Shown here: in pieces, positions 26,710 to 35,858 of the stretch | Layout of the letters: the number at the start of each line of letters is the position of its first letter | Position numbering within the stretch: position 1 is the stretch's first letter | DNA from: Bradyrhizobium icense | Lineage (GTDB): Bacteria; Pseudomonadota; Alphaproteobacteria; Rhizobiales; Xanthobacteraceae | Direction of reading: 5' to 3' | NCBI RefSeq assembly: GCF_001693385.1 | Contig: NZ_CP016428.1 | Span: 3,224,001-3,288,000, forward strand | Length of the DNA stretch: 64,000 nucleotides | The notes under the pieces: generated by a model | Database searches by the model: none | Seen by the model: the letters and a program-made list of their open reading frames with translations, nothing else | What the model was told of the DNA's origin: nothing | Made by a program: the position numbers and the translations under genes

Positions 26710-27315
26710 GAACGCAACGCCTCTTTCAAAAAAACGGCAGCTCGGAACGCTGAAGCCGAGCGTAAGCATGCGCCTTTCGTGGCGCTCAGAAAAAGAACGT
26801 AAAAATCGGACGGCCGCCCAGCGCGACTGATCGGCGAAATGCAATCGCCAGCTGAATACTATGGCCGGTCTCGCCGCGAGTCTGTAACCAAGCTGCAACA
26901 CTTTTGCAATTTTGCGTTGCTTTGTCCAAGGAACGCTCTCGCGCCCCTCTCGTACGCTTCCTCTCCGTTTGGCTCGATATTCCTCGACGCGACACGTTGA
27001 ATAAGGGCGACTCAGCGAATTGTGAACCGGTCCCACGTGCGATCGCTATTGCCAATCGCATCCGCAAGCGAGGATTCGCGTGGCGGCGATCGCTTCCGCG
27101 CCTATGGCCGTGTCATCCATATTTCTTCCGTAGTGTTGATCGGCAATAGCTCATTCTCGGCCGGGTGATTATTCATGACATCCGCCTGCTTGAGGCTCTT
27201 GTCGAAGCGGACGATCGTTGCACCCTCGATTTTGCTCAGCGACGCCTACTCGTGGTAAAGCCCTTCGGTGTAAACTCGCCCCGAGAACTTGTTGGATGTC
27301 AATGTGGCTTTTTGC
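26710..27315. other. Intergenic region inside the secreted-protein cluster
   Basis: These 606 bp separate the lipoprotein pair from the subtilase-like pair. No frame is convincing. It presumably holds the promoter for the lipoprotein operon; I cannot assign boxes. Confidence 0.4.
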
Positions 27316-28695
27316 TCACTGCAATTCACTGAGGAACGGTGGCGCCTCATCCGGCAGCGCGAGAAGCAGCGAACTCGACTTGCAGTATTGTTCGATCGCG
27401 GAAACAAGCTCGGGCCTGAGCACCGGCGCGGTGTCCGCGGCCGCCTCGCGCTTCCAGTCGCCAAACTTGATGCTGTTGGGATTGGCCGCCACCTCGACGA
27501 GATCGGCCAGGCTGAAGCTTGCGAGCATCTTCAAGACGGCTTGCGAGGAAACGAACCGCTGGTTGATCTTGGCGGCCGACAGCTGGTGTGATGGTAGGCG
27601 ATTTAGAAAAGCCTTCAACATCGCGGCGGAGTAGTTGATCCTCAATTCGATCACGTTACCAATCACGAACCGGTCCATTCTTATCTTGTCCTCGGCCCTC
27701 ACTTCGTACGTTGGAGCTCTCACCTGGTGTCGCTCGTCGGCCCAGCGGTTCCGCGTCGCGCTGCAGGATTTATCGACCGGACTGTCGACATAGTATGCAA
27801 CGAACGGTTCGACCTCGACCGCGCCGACGGCCGTTCGCGCCCTCAGCTGCACTCGGACGATCTCCGTGAACTGATGGATAAAGCAGGCATTCCAAGTCGC
27901 TCTGAACGTCGCATAACTCGACCCTCCCGGAGGCGGAATCATGGCGCTCTCCGGACGCAGCATTTGATCCGCCGTCAGGTGGCTGCCGGCACCGCATGCC
28001 GCCTCTTGAGGGGTCGCATTCTTTTCCTCAGTCGGCTCCCCGTCGGCGTAGAGCAAGGTCTTCCACGGCGGTTTCTCAAGCGGCGGCCGCGCGCTGTTCG
28101 GTAAGATGTCCGATCCGTTACCCTTGGTTGCCACAACCGGCATTGCCGACGGCGCCAGTGCCCAGCCTCCGACCCCTAGCTCAGGACCATCTCCGATCGC
28201 GACAAACACCGGCGCAATGCGCGACGCCAGAACGTCGAGCGCCTCGGCGATGGTCTTGTCGCCGCGCTCCCCCGAATTGCGATCCCAATAGCGTACGCCT
28301 TGGCTGAAATTGACGGCGGAAATGCCGAAGCGGCCTGAAACCTGGTAAAGATAAACCCGATACAGCTCCATCAAGCGGTGGAATGTATGGTCGGCGGAAC
28401 GCAAGGCGAGAAGCTCGACATCCTGAACGCCCGCATCCTTTTCCAGAGACATAGCACTATCTCTTGCGATGCGGACGACCAGCCGATTGATGAAATGCAG
28501 ATCGGCACCGCCACGGGCCTTGTCAAGGATGCGCTTGCGCGCCTCGCGATCCGCGTACTTCACCGAAAGTATGACATAGGGATCTTCCTTCAGCGCAAGA
28601 CGGTCCCAGAAGTCTGGACTGGTTTCGGCTTGCGCCGATCCTCGCCCGACCGCGGCTACCAAGAGAGTCAGCAGTATGCCGAGCACCCGACTCAT
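27316..28695 (-). CDS. Exported subtilase (S8)-like protein with incomplete active site
   Basis: The protein has 459 residues with a signal peptide (cut after about AQA, residue 23). Two stretches follow subtilisin order: SAVNFSQG (126-133), then VFVAIGDGP (163-171) where subtilases have an oxyanion-hole Asn in AAGN; here it is Asp169. Next is a VVAT-GN-D-LPNSARPP segment, and GGSSYAT (257-263) equals the catalytic serine motif G[ST]S-x-A-T with Ser260. A clear catalytic Asp motif (DTG) and an HGT histidine motif are not visible. It may be a degenerate, non-peptidase member. Its start overlaps the upstream stop by 4 bp (ATGA). Confidence 0.6.
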   Translation of the reverse strand: MSRVLGILLTLLVAAVGRGSAQAETSPDFWDRLALKEDPYVILSVKYADREARKRILDKARGGADLHFINRLVVRIARDSAMSLEKDAGVQDVELLALRSADHTFHRLMELYRVYLYQVSGRFGISAVNFSQGVRYWDRNSGERGDKTIAEALDVLASRIAPVFVAIGDGPELGVGGWALAPSAMPVVATKGNGSDILPNSARPPLEKPPWKTLLYADGEPTEEKNATPQEAACGAGSHLTADQMLRPESAMIPPPGGSSYATFRATWNACFIHQFTEIVRVQLRARTAVGAVEVEPFVAYYVDSPVDKSCSATRNRWADERHQVRAPTYEVRAEDKIRMDRFVIGNVIELRINYSAAMLKAFLNRLPSHQLSAAKINQRFVSSQAVLKMLASFSLADLVEVAANPNSIKFGDWKREAAADTAPVLRPELVSAIEQYCKSSSLLLALPDEAPPFLSELQ

Positions 28696-29489
28696 GGAAG
28701 CCTTACGAGTATGGTCGTATTGGCGCGCGCAACGCCGCTCGCATCAAACCAGCCGCCTCCAAAGTTGGCCCGCATTTCAACGTCGAAGCCAAGTCGCGTG
28801 CCAGCACTTTTTGCGACTGATTTGGCCAGCGCGATGATCACGGCAACGTCAGTTTCCCCCACGGGGAATTCGGCGCCGACAGCGTCAAACTTCCAGATGA
28901 TCCGAGATTGATCGTAAACCACCGCGACTTGCTGGTAGAGCGGGCTCCACTTCCAATTGAGATTTGCCTCGCCGCTCACACCCAAGCTCGCCTTGGCGGG
29001 TCCTTGATCGGGCGTGGTGAGCTTAAGATCGCTGGACAGAACAAGCTTCCCGTCACCCGAGAACGAGCCGGCCTTCAGGTTTGTTGCGGGAAACACATTG
29101 AGCACAAACGCTTGTGTGGCGTCGGCGCCGGCCGCCTTTAGCGTGGCCCCAAGCTGCATCGATTTGCAGGTCTTTCCGTCAAAGCCAATGACGCCAAACT
29201 TCAGGGGCACGAAATAGAAATCGAAATAGTTCGAATGTTGCTTGACAGCAGCGATCGACGAGTCCGACGAGCTTATCTTGCTGGCAAGTGCAATCTCCTG
29301 GATTGAGACCTGTCCGAATTTCTCGACGGTCGCCGCCTGACGATCGGCAGCGCTCCCGTCCAAAAGGGCGCTGGGAGGCGCGAGCGGCAAGGTTTTCATC
29401 GCCTGCGCCGAGACTCCAACGGGAGCAAAGCAGATAAGCGCTACGACGACTTCCCCCGCTCTCACAGAGGCCGCCTTGTTTTTTCGCAT
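28692..29489 (-). CDS. Exported protein of unknown function, cotranscribed with subtilase-like gene
   Basis: The protein has 265 residues with an N-terminal signal sequence (VVVALICFAPVGVSAQA, cut near residue 29). The mature part is rich in small residues and likely beta-structured (KLVLSSDLKLTT, EANLNWKWSPLYQQVAVVYD). One cysteine follows the FDGKT segment. Its stop overlaps the start of the next gene (ATGA), showing a two-gene operon. No family is recognised. Confidence 0.7.
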   Translation of the reverse strand: MRKNKAASVRAGEVVVALICFAPVGVSAQAMKTLPLAPPSALLDGSAADRQAATVEKFGQVSIQEIALASKISSSDSSIAAVKQHSNYFDFYFVPLKFGVIGFDGKTCKSMQLGATLKAAGADATQAFVLNVFPATNLKAGSFSGDGKLVLSSDLKLTTPDQGPAKASLGVSGEANLNWKWSPLYQQVAVVYDQSRIIWKFDAVGAEFPVGETDVAVIIALAKSVAKSAGTRLGFDVEMRANFGGGWFDASGVARANTTILVRLP

Positions 29490-29727
29490 GTACAGGGCTT
29501 TCGGAAGAATGCTAATCGGTAAGGATACAGTTGACTAAGCGAGCAAGCTGGAAGACAGCTTGCTTTTTGAAGTTGTTCTCTGAAGATCAGCTCATTCGCG
29601 GCGGCGTTGATCATCACAGCGCCTTGGGCATATCTCAGACCATCCACAAAACATGGCTCTGCTCCGGTAATGAAACCTCGACGATATCATCGTAAGGTTG
29701 CTTTTGGAAGTAGCGACTTTGCGCAGC

Positions 29728-29927
29728 CTGTCACAGCCGGTGCGCTCGCCGTGATCCGCTATGCCAAGATCCATGGCACGGGGTATCGGCCCTGGCTCAC
29801 GGGGCTGCTGGCCCGTCGGCCGACCAAATTTGCTGCGATCGCGCTCGCCAACAAGATTGCAGGCATGGTGTGGGCGATGATGGCCAGAGGTGAGCGCTAC
29901 AGGGAGCCCATCTCACTCGCGGCGTAA
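29728..29927 (+). pseudogene. IS110-family transposase C-terminal remnant
   Basis: The frame encodes about 60 residues ending ...LARRPTKFAAIALANKIA..MVWAMMARGERYREP, a characteristic C-terminus of IS110/IS116/IS902 transposases. The RuvC-like N-terminal domain and the serine active-site part are absent, so this is a relic. It adds to the evidence that this stretch is a target of mobile DNA. Confidence 0.75.
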
Positions 29928-30632
29928 AGGATCGCGCTGGATACCCCGCGTGACGTAACGGTTGGGAGGCGAACAGCACGTAATGCAGCGCCGGTCGATC
30001 CGGCGATCAGGACAACCCACCAGGCCACGGCATCTTCGAATGCTTGCTTTTGACCGGGGCCTGATCCGCGGATGGCATAATGGCCAGCGGTCATGTGAAC
30101 CGCTCAGACAGCCTGAACACATAGCTGCTCCGACCAATGTTGTAGCGTGTAGAAAACCTTGCCAACCCGGACCGTCCACAAACTACATCCCAGAACTCGA
30201 ACTGATGAGGACCGTCATGGATGACCATGCGAAACAGATGGGTGAGGCGCTGTCGAGAATCCTAAGCGCGATCGATGATCGAAAAGACAAACCGAAGCAA
30301 ACCATGCACGGTCCTGTCACTCTTGGTGAGTTCTGTAAGCCTCTCTGTCGTGTCGGCTACGCTGAGGATCTCGGGCGCGGTAGCCCGGCTGCGGCGGTCA
30401 TCCCCAGAGGAGTTGTCCCTGGAGAGAGTTTTGTGGGTGCCAGACAGAGGAATAGCGACCAACATCGCCAAAGCAGTGCAGTGCGAATTGGTCGCCAACA
30501 GGACGTCTGGTGGCTGGCTGGCCACCGCGGCAGAGGCAGTCGCGGTAGCGAACTGATCGCGGTTAGGATATATCCGGGTGCAACGTTAGCTTGGCACGAT
30601 CAGTTGATTGGTCGCTAGCGCAGATCAGCGGC
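29928..30632. other. 700 bp without a convincing gene
   Basis: A few frames of 60-130 codons overlap on both strands (for example 30210-30618 +), but they lack good starts and family resemblance. I regard the stretch as decayed DNA. Confidence 0.35.
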
Positions 30633-31075
30633 TTAGCTCATCTCTTTCAATATCGACAGGAAGACAGTGGTCGCTAGTAGCACGGCAGCAAATGCTCCTC
30701 TCTCGTATTCGACGACTCGCCATAGGACTGCCCTTAGGCCGAGAAACAGCCATCTCACGTAGAACATGCGAGCCTGCAGAAGTGTGCTAACTGCTTGGAA
30801 AACTACCCATGAATTGGAAAATGCCGGCCAAACGGGCAGAAGGCAGATCATTTTCAATAGGTTGGAAGACTGATTGTCCTCCGAGATAGGGATGTCGAGA
30901 ACGAAATGGCCGAAGAAATAGGGATGTCGAGAACGAAACGGCCGAAGAACATGAGTGCGACAGCAGGAGGAGCTGTGAATAAGAGCATGAGAAAAGACGC
31001 TGCAGTAGAGCGAAGGAGAATCACAAGCCAGTTGTTATTCTGTCCGACGATTGCGGGGCCGGCCATCGCCAGCAA
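30633..31075 (-). pseudogene. Small membrane protein gene disrupted by a 32-bp tandem duplication
   Basis: Two adjoining frames (31075-30854 and 30857-30633) are both hydrophobic. A 32-bp tandem duplication at 30886-30949 separates them. Removing one copy puts both in one frame of about 136 codons, with FFGRFVLDIPISEDNQ at the join, and gives one multi-pass membrane protein. The upstream end may be longer, since 31076-31158 encodes another hydrophobic stretch (KIGSIIFSFLFLG) in a different frame. No family is recognised. The arithmetic of the frames is seen directly; the ancestral protein is inferred. Confidence 0.65.
30886..30949. repeat. 32-bp tandem duplication
   Basis: Copy 1 is 30886-30917 and copy 2 is 30918-30949. 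They start ATAGGGATGTCGAGAACGAA and differ at a single base (ATGG against ACGG). 32 is not a multiple of 3, so the duplication shifts the reading frame of the membrane gene that contains it. Confidence 0.9.
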
Positions 31076-31212
31076 ATTCCCAGGAAGAGGAAGGAGAATA
31101 TTATACTGCCGATTTTAATGTAGTAGCCAATAGGTCCATCTTGCGGATGCTCCACCGGGCTTCCACTCTCCGTTGAGCAAGAGGAGCTCGATGACCGTGC
31201 CGCTCCCTTCAG

Positions 31213-31289
31213 GGGAGCGTCGCCAAGTCGCTTAAGGCGCCGAATTTTGATTCCGGTGATCGCAGGTTCGAATCCTGCCGCGCTTACCA
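31213..31289 (+). tRNA. tRNA-Gln(UUG)-like gene with weak acceptor stem
   Basis: A cloverleaf can be drawn: acceptor GGGAGCG/CGCGCTT (two G-T pairs and one A-G mismatch), D-arm GCC/GGC, anticodon stem CCGAA/TCCGG (one mismatch) with loop TTTTGAT (anticodon TTG), perfect T-arm GCAGG-TTCGAAT-CCTGC, discriminator A and encoded CCA. Canonical tRNA-Gln normally has discriminator G. The 5' acceptor strand also pairs perfectly with CGCTCCC just upstream (31201-31207). It may be a divergent island-borne tRNA or a decaying copy. Confidence 0.6.
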
Positions 31290-31851
31290 ACTCCATAATC
31301 TCTCCTGATTTCGTTCATCAATGCCGAGCTTTACAAGCGGACATTCGTGCAGCCGGAAGGCATGTCGCGATCGTGTTGAAATCAGACCTTGCGGCAGGCC
31401 GCTTCTGGCGGCGCAAAGAAGTCGTTGACGTTCAGACGTTAGGTCTCGCTGCTGACTGGATCTAGCTCAAACTTCCTTACGATGGAGCGAGAATTCAAGT
31501 TTAATCGGCGTGTGCAAGACGTGTGCACCGGGACATCCAGAAAAATCCATCGAGCGTAAGTTGGGCGTTGTTGGAGTGGTGAGACGTCCGTAGAAGCCTA
31601 GGCGGCCTAGGGCGCTCGGTGTCGCAGAATTGCGCGTAACAGTTTCCGCCACCGTGAACGATCCCGGATCTGGCATCTTATCTATGCGGAGGTCCGTTAT
31701 GTTGCCAAAGAAGCTACGTGAATTCCCAGAGTCACAGCACCAGGATCGGAAAGGCGAACCGAAACGCACCGATGTTGAGGACCGCGATCTGGCCGGCGGG
31801 GAAGGGGGCGATCGAGACGCCTCCGCTCCCAAGCGATATTTCACGAGACGA
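31290..31851. other. 560 bp without a convincing gene
   Basis: Frames on both strands (31467-31919 -, 31630-32004 +) lack ribosome sites and look non-natural in composition. Nothing else was recognised. Confidence 0.35.
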
Positions 31852-32088
31852 TTAGATTGGATACGTGCGTCCGCGATCAAATTCGCATATGTACGCAGCC
31901 CGAGGCGTAGCTCTCGCATCGGAGCGGGCCTGTTCGAAGCAACACTCGCCCATCAGCTCCAGTTGGTGGCGAATCAACGACGGGTTCAAGGTGGGCCATT
32001 CTAGCAAAGCGCGTGTTGCCAGCAGGGCAACGAAGCGAAAGAATTCTTCATCGCGGACTGCGATCTCTTCTTCTTCGCCCGTAGGCAT
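31852..32088 (-). CDS. Small acidic protein head-to-head with the Mfd-like gene
   Basis: The protein has 78 residues starting MPTGEEEEIAVRDEEFF. A strong ribosome site GGAGGG stands 5 nt before the ATG. The composition is natural: an acidic start, amphipathic helices, and two adjacent cysteines (GECCFEQ). Its ATG overlaps the + strand ATG at 32087 within CATG. This makes it unlikely that the Mfd-like protein extends upstream. Family unknown. Because of its size the call is tentative. Confidence 0.5.
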   Translation of the reverse strand: MPTGEEEEIAVRDEEFFRFVALLATRALLEWPTLNPSLIRHQLELMGECCFEQARSDARATPRAAYICEFDRGRTYPI

Positions 32089-35000
32089 GGTGGCCCTCCA
32101 TCTGCTCGCACAGTGGAAGAAGTCGAGCCGCAAAGGCGTCGTCTTTCTTGCTGAAAACGAGAATAGGGCCGAGCGGCTGGGTGCCGTCATTCATGCCCTC
32201 GCCCCTTCGTGCGATGTGCTTGTTTTTCCAAGACTGAATACGCTGCCGTTCGATCAGCTGGAGCCGTCGCATGAAATCGCGGGTAGACGAAGCTCGGTCC
32301 TGAGGCGCCTTGCCAAGCCTGAGAAGCCGATCCTGCTCGTATCCACGGCAGAGGCCCTGATGGAGCGCCTTCCCACTGTGGCGAGTTGGTCCCGGGTCAT
32401 CCTCCGTTTGAAAGTCGGTGCCGCGTTCTCTAAACAAGATCTCCGGGCGCGGCTTGAGGCCCTCGGATACGACCTCGATGACGAGGCGGACTACCCCGGC
32501 GGCGCGCTGTTTCACGGCAAGACATTCGAGATTTTTCCCGCCGGCGCCCTCGGTCCGTTCAGAGTAGAGCATTCCGGCGGGGTGATACGTCGGATCGTGG
32601 CGTTCGACCCGATAGAACATGACATCGTTTTTGAGACGAAAGAGCTTCTCATCGACCCGATGTCTGAGCGGCTGGCGTTCGGGAATCAGCGCGGAAAGCG
32701 CTCGACTATGTTCGACTATTGTGGTCGGGCCAAGTGGATCGCGGATACCGGGGTTTCAGCGCACGCCGATGGCTGGCTTAGCACGATCGAGGAGGCGGCC
32801 GGTCGCGCTGACAGAGAGCGCGAATACCTTGGCAGGCGCGAATGGAAGCAGGCGACCAAGCGTATGAACGTGTTGTCGCAAAAGGCATCTTTCGTTCCCA
32901 CACCGGACTTTTCGCAGGTTGCACCGCCCAGGAAGGCGCTCCGTGCGTTCGTCGACGATACGCGGCGCGCCGGTTCGCGACTGGTTTTCGTCGCAGCGCA
33001 TGAGGACGACCTGCGCGTGCTGGAACGGATGAGCGGAGTCAAGGCGGAGCGCTTTGTGGATTGGAACGAGGCGACGGCCGGACGCAACCGTGAGGCGGCG
33101 CTTCTGGCCGACTTCGACAGGGGTTTTGTCGTGCCTGGTCGGAAACCTCTTGTCGTTGTGACGGCTTCCGATGTGCTCGGCAGCAGGGCTCATCATCCGC
33201 AGCCCCTGGTGAGAGCTTGGAGTGCGGCTTTCGACCACGCAGATGTGCCGGAGCAAGGGACAGCGGTTGTTCATTTGCAGCGAGGGCTGGCCTTGCTCGA
33301 CGGCTTGCAGACCGTGGCAATGGGGGGCGGGTCGTCGCGCGAAATGATCAGGCTCGGATTTGCAGGAGACGATGCCGTTCTCGTTCCGCCCGCCGACCTA
33401 GCCTTGATCTGGCCATATGCGTCGGAGCGCGGCGAACTCACCCTCGACAAAGCGGATGGAAGTACATGGTGGAGCCGGCGTACCGAGGCGGAGCACGAAA
33501 TTCAGATCGCCGGCAAGCAGCTCGCCAAACACATCAGCCAGCGGCGCCGCCGGCGGGCTCCGAAACTTGTACCTCCCGGTCCCATCTATGAGAGGTTTGT
33601 CGCGCGTTTTCCGTATTTCACGACAATCGACCAAGCGAAAGCCATACGGGACGTTTTGGATGATCTTGCGTCAGGCCACCCCATGGACAGGATCATTTGC
33701 GGCGACGTCGGATTCGGCAAAACCGAGGTGGCGTTGCGAGCCACGGCCGCCGTCGTATTGTCAGGGAAGCAGGTGGCGATCGCGGTGCCGACGACCGTCC
33801 TGGCAAGACAGCATGTCGCGACTTTCCGCAAACGCTTCGCTCCGTTTGGCATCGAAGTGGGGAGTTTGTCGCGAACCGGTTCGGGCGCAGAGACAAGAGA
33901 GGTGAAGGAGGGGCTGAAGAGTGGCAAATTGAAGATTGTAGTCGGAACGCAGGCCCTCGCCGCGAAGGACGTGAAGTTCGCCGGCCTCGGCCTTGTCGTC
34001 ATCGATGAGGAACAGCATTTTGGGGCGACGGAGAAGGCGAGACTTTCCGGGTTGGCCAAGAGTATTCATGCCCTTTGGATGAGCGCCACGCCGATTCCGC
34101 GGACTCTCGCGGGCGGTCTTGCCGGCTTCAGGGATATCAGCGTCATTGCCTCTCCGCCCATTCATCGACTCCCGGTCGTCACAAAGGTCGCTCCTCTTTC
34201 GGATGCTGCTATTGCCTCCGCATTGCTGCGCGAGCAAAGGCGGCACGGGCAAAGCTTCTTGATCTGTCCGCGAATTCAGGATCTCGATCCGATGCTGGCG
34301 CGCGTTCAATCGGTGGCCCCGGATCTCCGCATCGTCTGTCTGCATGGCAAGTTGCCCGCCGACGACATAGACGATCGAATGATGAGCTTCGTCGAAGGCG
34401 CGACGGACGTGCTGCTGGCGACCAACATCGTGGAGAGCGGTCTCGATATCCCACGTGCAAACACGATCGTGGTCTGTTGGCCCGAAAAGTTCGGTCTTGC
34501 GCAACTTCATCAGCTCAGAGGAAGGGTGGGGCGCAGCGGGATACGGGCGTTTGCGCATTTGCTGACCGATTCGGACTCAGAGCGATCTGAGAAGCGATTG
34601 GCCGTACTGGAGGAGTTCAACAGACCCGGCGCGGGTTTCGCGATCAGTGCGCGGGATCTGGACCTCAGGGGAGCGGGGGATGTGCTTTCAGAGCGGCAGT
34701 CGGGCCATGTGCAGGTGTTCGGGCCGGTGCTCTACAGCCACCTTCTGAAATTGGCCTCGGAGAAAGCCGACGACAGAACAGCCGACCTGTGGGTGCCTGA
34801 CCTGAATCTGCCGGTCGGGGACATGTTGCCCGCAGGCTACGTGCAATCGGAGGCGGTTCGGCTGGAAATCTACGGCCGCGTCGCCAGATGCCGAAGCGAA
34901 GATGAGCTGGACGATCTCGAGGAAGAGACGTCTCGTCGCTTCGGCAGATTGCCTCCGGCGGCCCGCGATTTCTTTGCCGCAGCAAGGCTCAGAATCGAGT

Positions 35001-35191
35001 GCAGGCGAAGAGGAATCATAAGACTTGATGTCGGCCTCGACGCCGTGGCCGCGACATTCCTGCCGGGACGACTTCGGAAATCCAAGGCGCGGTCCCTGCA
35101 ACGCGATGGCGACCGGGTTGTCTACATCAGCAACGGACGCGAGGGACCGCTTAGGACGGTCGAAGAGTTCCTCGACCTTCTGGATGTGTAA
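32087..35191 (+). CDS. Mfd-like transcription-repair coupling factor paralogue (DEAD-box translocase)
   Basis: The protein has 1034 residues from ATG 32087. The start is uncertain: no clear ribosome site, and a GTG at 31991 is in frame. The order of domains follows Mfd: an N-terminal UvrB-like part, a RNA-polymerase-interaction-like segment (AVVHLQRGLALLDG), then a RecG-type motor with GDVGFGKTEVALRA (Walker A from residue 539), DEEQHFG (640), MSATPIPRT, TNIVESGLDIPRANTIVV and GLAQLHQLRGRVGRS, and a TRCF C-terminal domain. Canonical Mfd is about 1150 residues, so this is slightly short at the N-terminus. It sits next to mobile-DNA relics and is probably a second copy rather than the housekeeping mfd (inference). 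Confidence 0.88.
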   Translation: MVALHLLAQWKKSSRKGVVFLAENENRAERLGAVIHALAPSCDVLVFPRLNTLPFDQLEPSHEIAGRRSSVLRRLAKPEKPILLVSTAEALMERLPTVASWSRVILRLKVGAAFSKQDLRARLEALGYDLDDEADYPGGALFHGKTFEIFPAGALGPFRVEHSGGVIRRIVAFDPIEHDIVFETKELLIDPMSERLAFGNQRGKRSTMFDYCGRAKWIADTGVSAHADGWLSTIEEAAGRADREREYLGRREWKQATKRMNVLSQKASFVPTPDFSQVAPPRKALRAFVDDTRRAGSRLVFVAAHEDDLRVLERMSGVKAERFVDWNEATAGRNREAALLADFDRGFVVPGRKPLVVVTASDVLGSRAHHPQPLVRAWSAAFDHADVPEQGTAVVHLQRGLALLDGLQTVAMGGGSSREMIRLGFAGDDAVLVPPADLALIWPYASERGELTLDKADGSTWWSRRTEAEHEIQIAGKQLAKHISQRRRRRAPKLVPPGPIYERFVARFPYFTTIDQAKAIRDVLDDLASGHPMDRIICGDVGFGKTEVALRATAAVVLSGKQVAIAVPTTVLARQHVATFRKRFAPFGIEVGSLSRTGSGAETREVKEGLKSGKLKIVVGTQALAAKDVKFAGLGLVVIDEEQHFGATEKARLSGLAKSIHALWMSATPIPRTLAGGLAGFRDISVIASPPIHRLPVVTKVAPLSDAAIASALLREQRRHGQSFLICPRIQDLDPMLARVQSVAPDLRIVCLHGKLPADDIDDRMMSFVEGATDVLLATNIVESGLDIPRANTIVVCWPEKFGLAQLHQLRGRVGRSGIRAFAHLLTDSDSERSEKRLAVLEEFNRPGAGFAISARDLDLRGAGDVLSERQSGHVQVFGPVLYSHLLKLASEKADDRTADLWVPDLNLPVGDMLPAGYVQSEAVRLEIYGRVARCRSEDELDDLEEETSRRFGRLPPAARDFFAAARLRIECRRRGIIRLDVGLDAVAATFLPGRLRKSKARSLQRDGDRVVYISNGREGPLRTVEEFLDLLDV

Positions 35192-35858
35192 TCGCGGCGC
35201 TGCTATTCAACTAACATGAGAGACAACCAATCCTCGTCTTCCAGCTTCGGGCCCGTTGAATCCAGAAACGGGGATTCCGAGCAGCCGTATCGCCTTCTTT
35301 GCCGGCATCAGGTGCTTCAACAGGTCAAGAGCCAGGCTCGAAAGATCGCTCGCAGTGTCGATGATGGCGACCGACCTGCTGCGGTGTTTAATTCGAAATC
35401 GGAGAACTTTCGGGAGCGCTCTTTTGGCTTCTCGCTATCGCGTTCTTTCTCGCTCAGCTGGTGCTGATCCGCGCGCCATCGGCGCTCAATGTCTTTCATC
35501 TCGGTTGCGCGTTTGTGATGCAAGTATGTGACGGGCTTTGCGGTTCAGCACTGGATCCCTCACCAGGGCCGCTACCCGAAAGTCGCTTACAGACGGCCTT
35601 CGCAGTTAATCTCGTGATTCAGGTCGGTGCATGGTTGTGGATTCGTCATCCGCGCCGCCCCGATCGCAGAGGAGAGCGGATTGCGCTGCGAGTTAGCGCT
35701 TTGACGCGGACGTTGTCGCACAAGATCTTCATGCGGAGCTAACAGCGCATTGTCTTTCTTCCAGCCGTCACATTCGCTTTAAATGCACCTACCGATCGCC
35801 AGACGCCGTTTTGATCTTTTGCGAGAACCGAATTATATCGCCGCTAGGAGGATGTGCG
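35192..35858. other. 670 bp without a convincing gene
   Basis: A 93-codon frame at 35461-35742 (+) has no ribosome site and an odd composition. Otherwise nothing is recognised apart from the ribosome site of the next gene at its end. Confidence 0.35.

Noticed and set aside
31467..31919. 150-codon - frame upstream of the Mfd-like gene
   Set aside because: No ribosome site, Ser/Arg-rich, and overlaps the better supported 31852-32088 frame.
35461..35742. 93-codon + frame between the Mfd-like gene and the 35859 gene
   Set aside because: No start signal and no natural domain composition.
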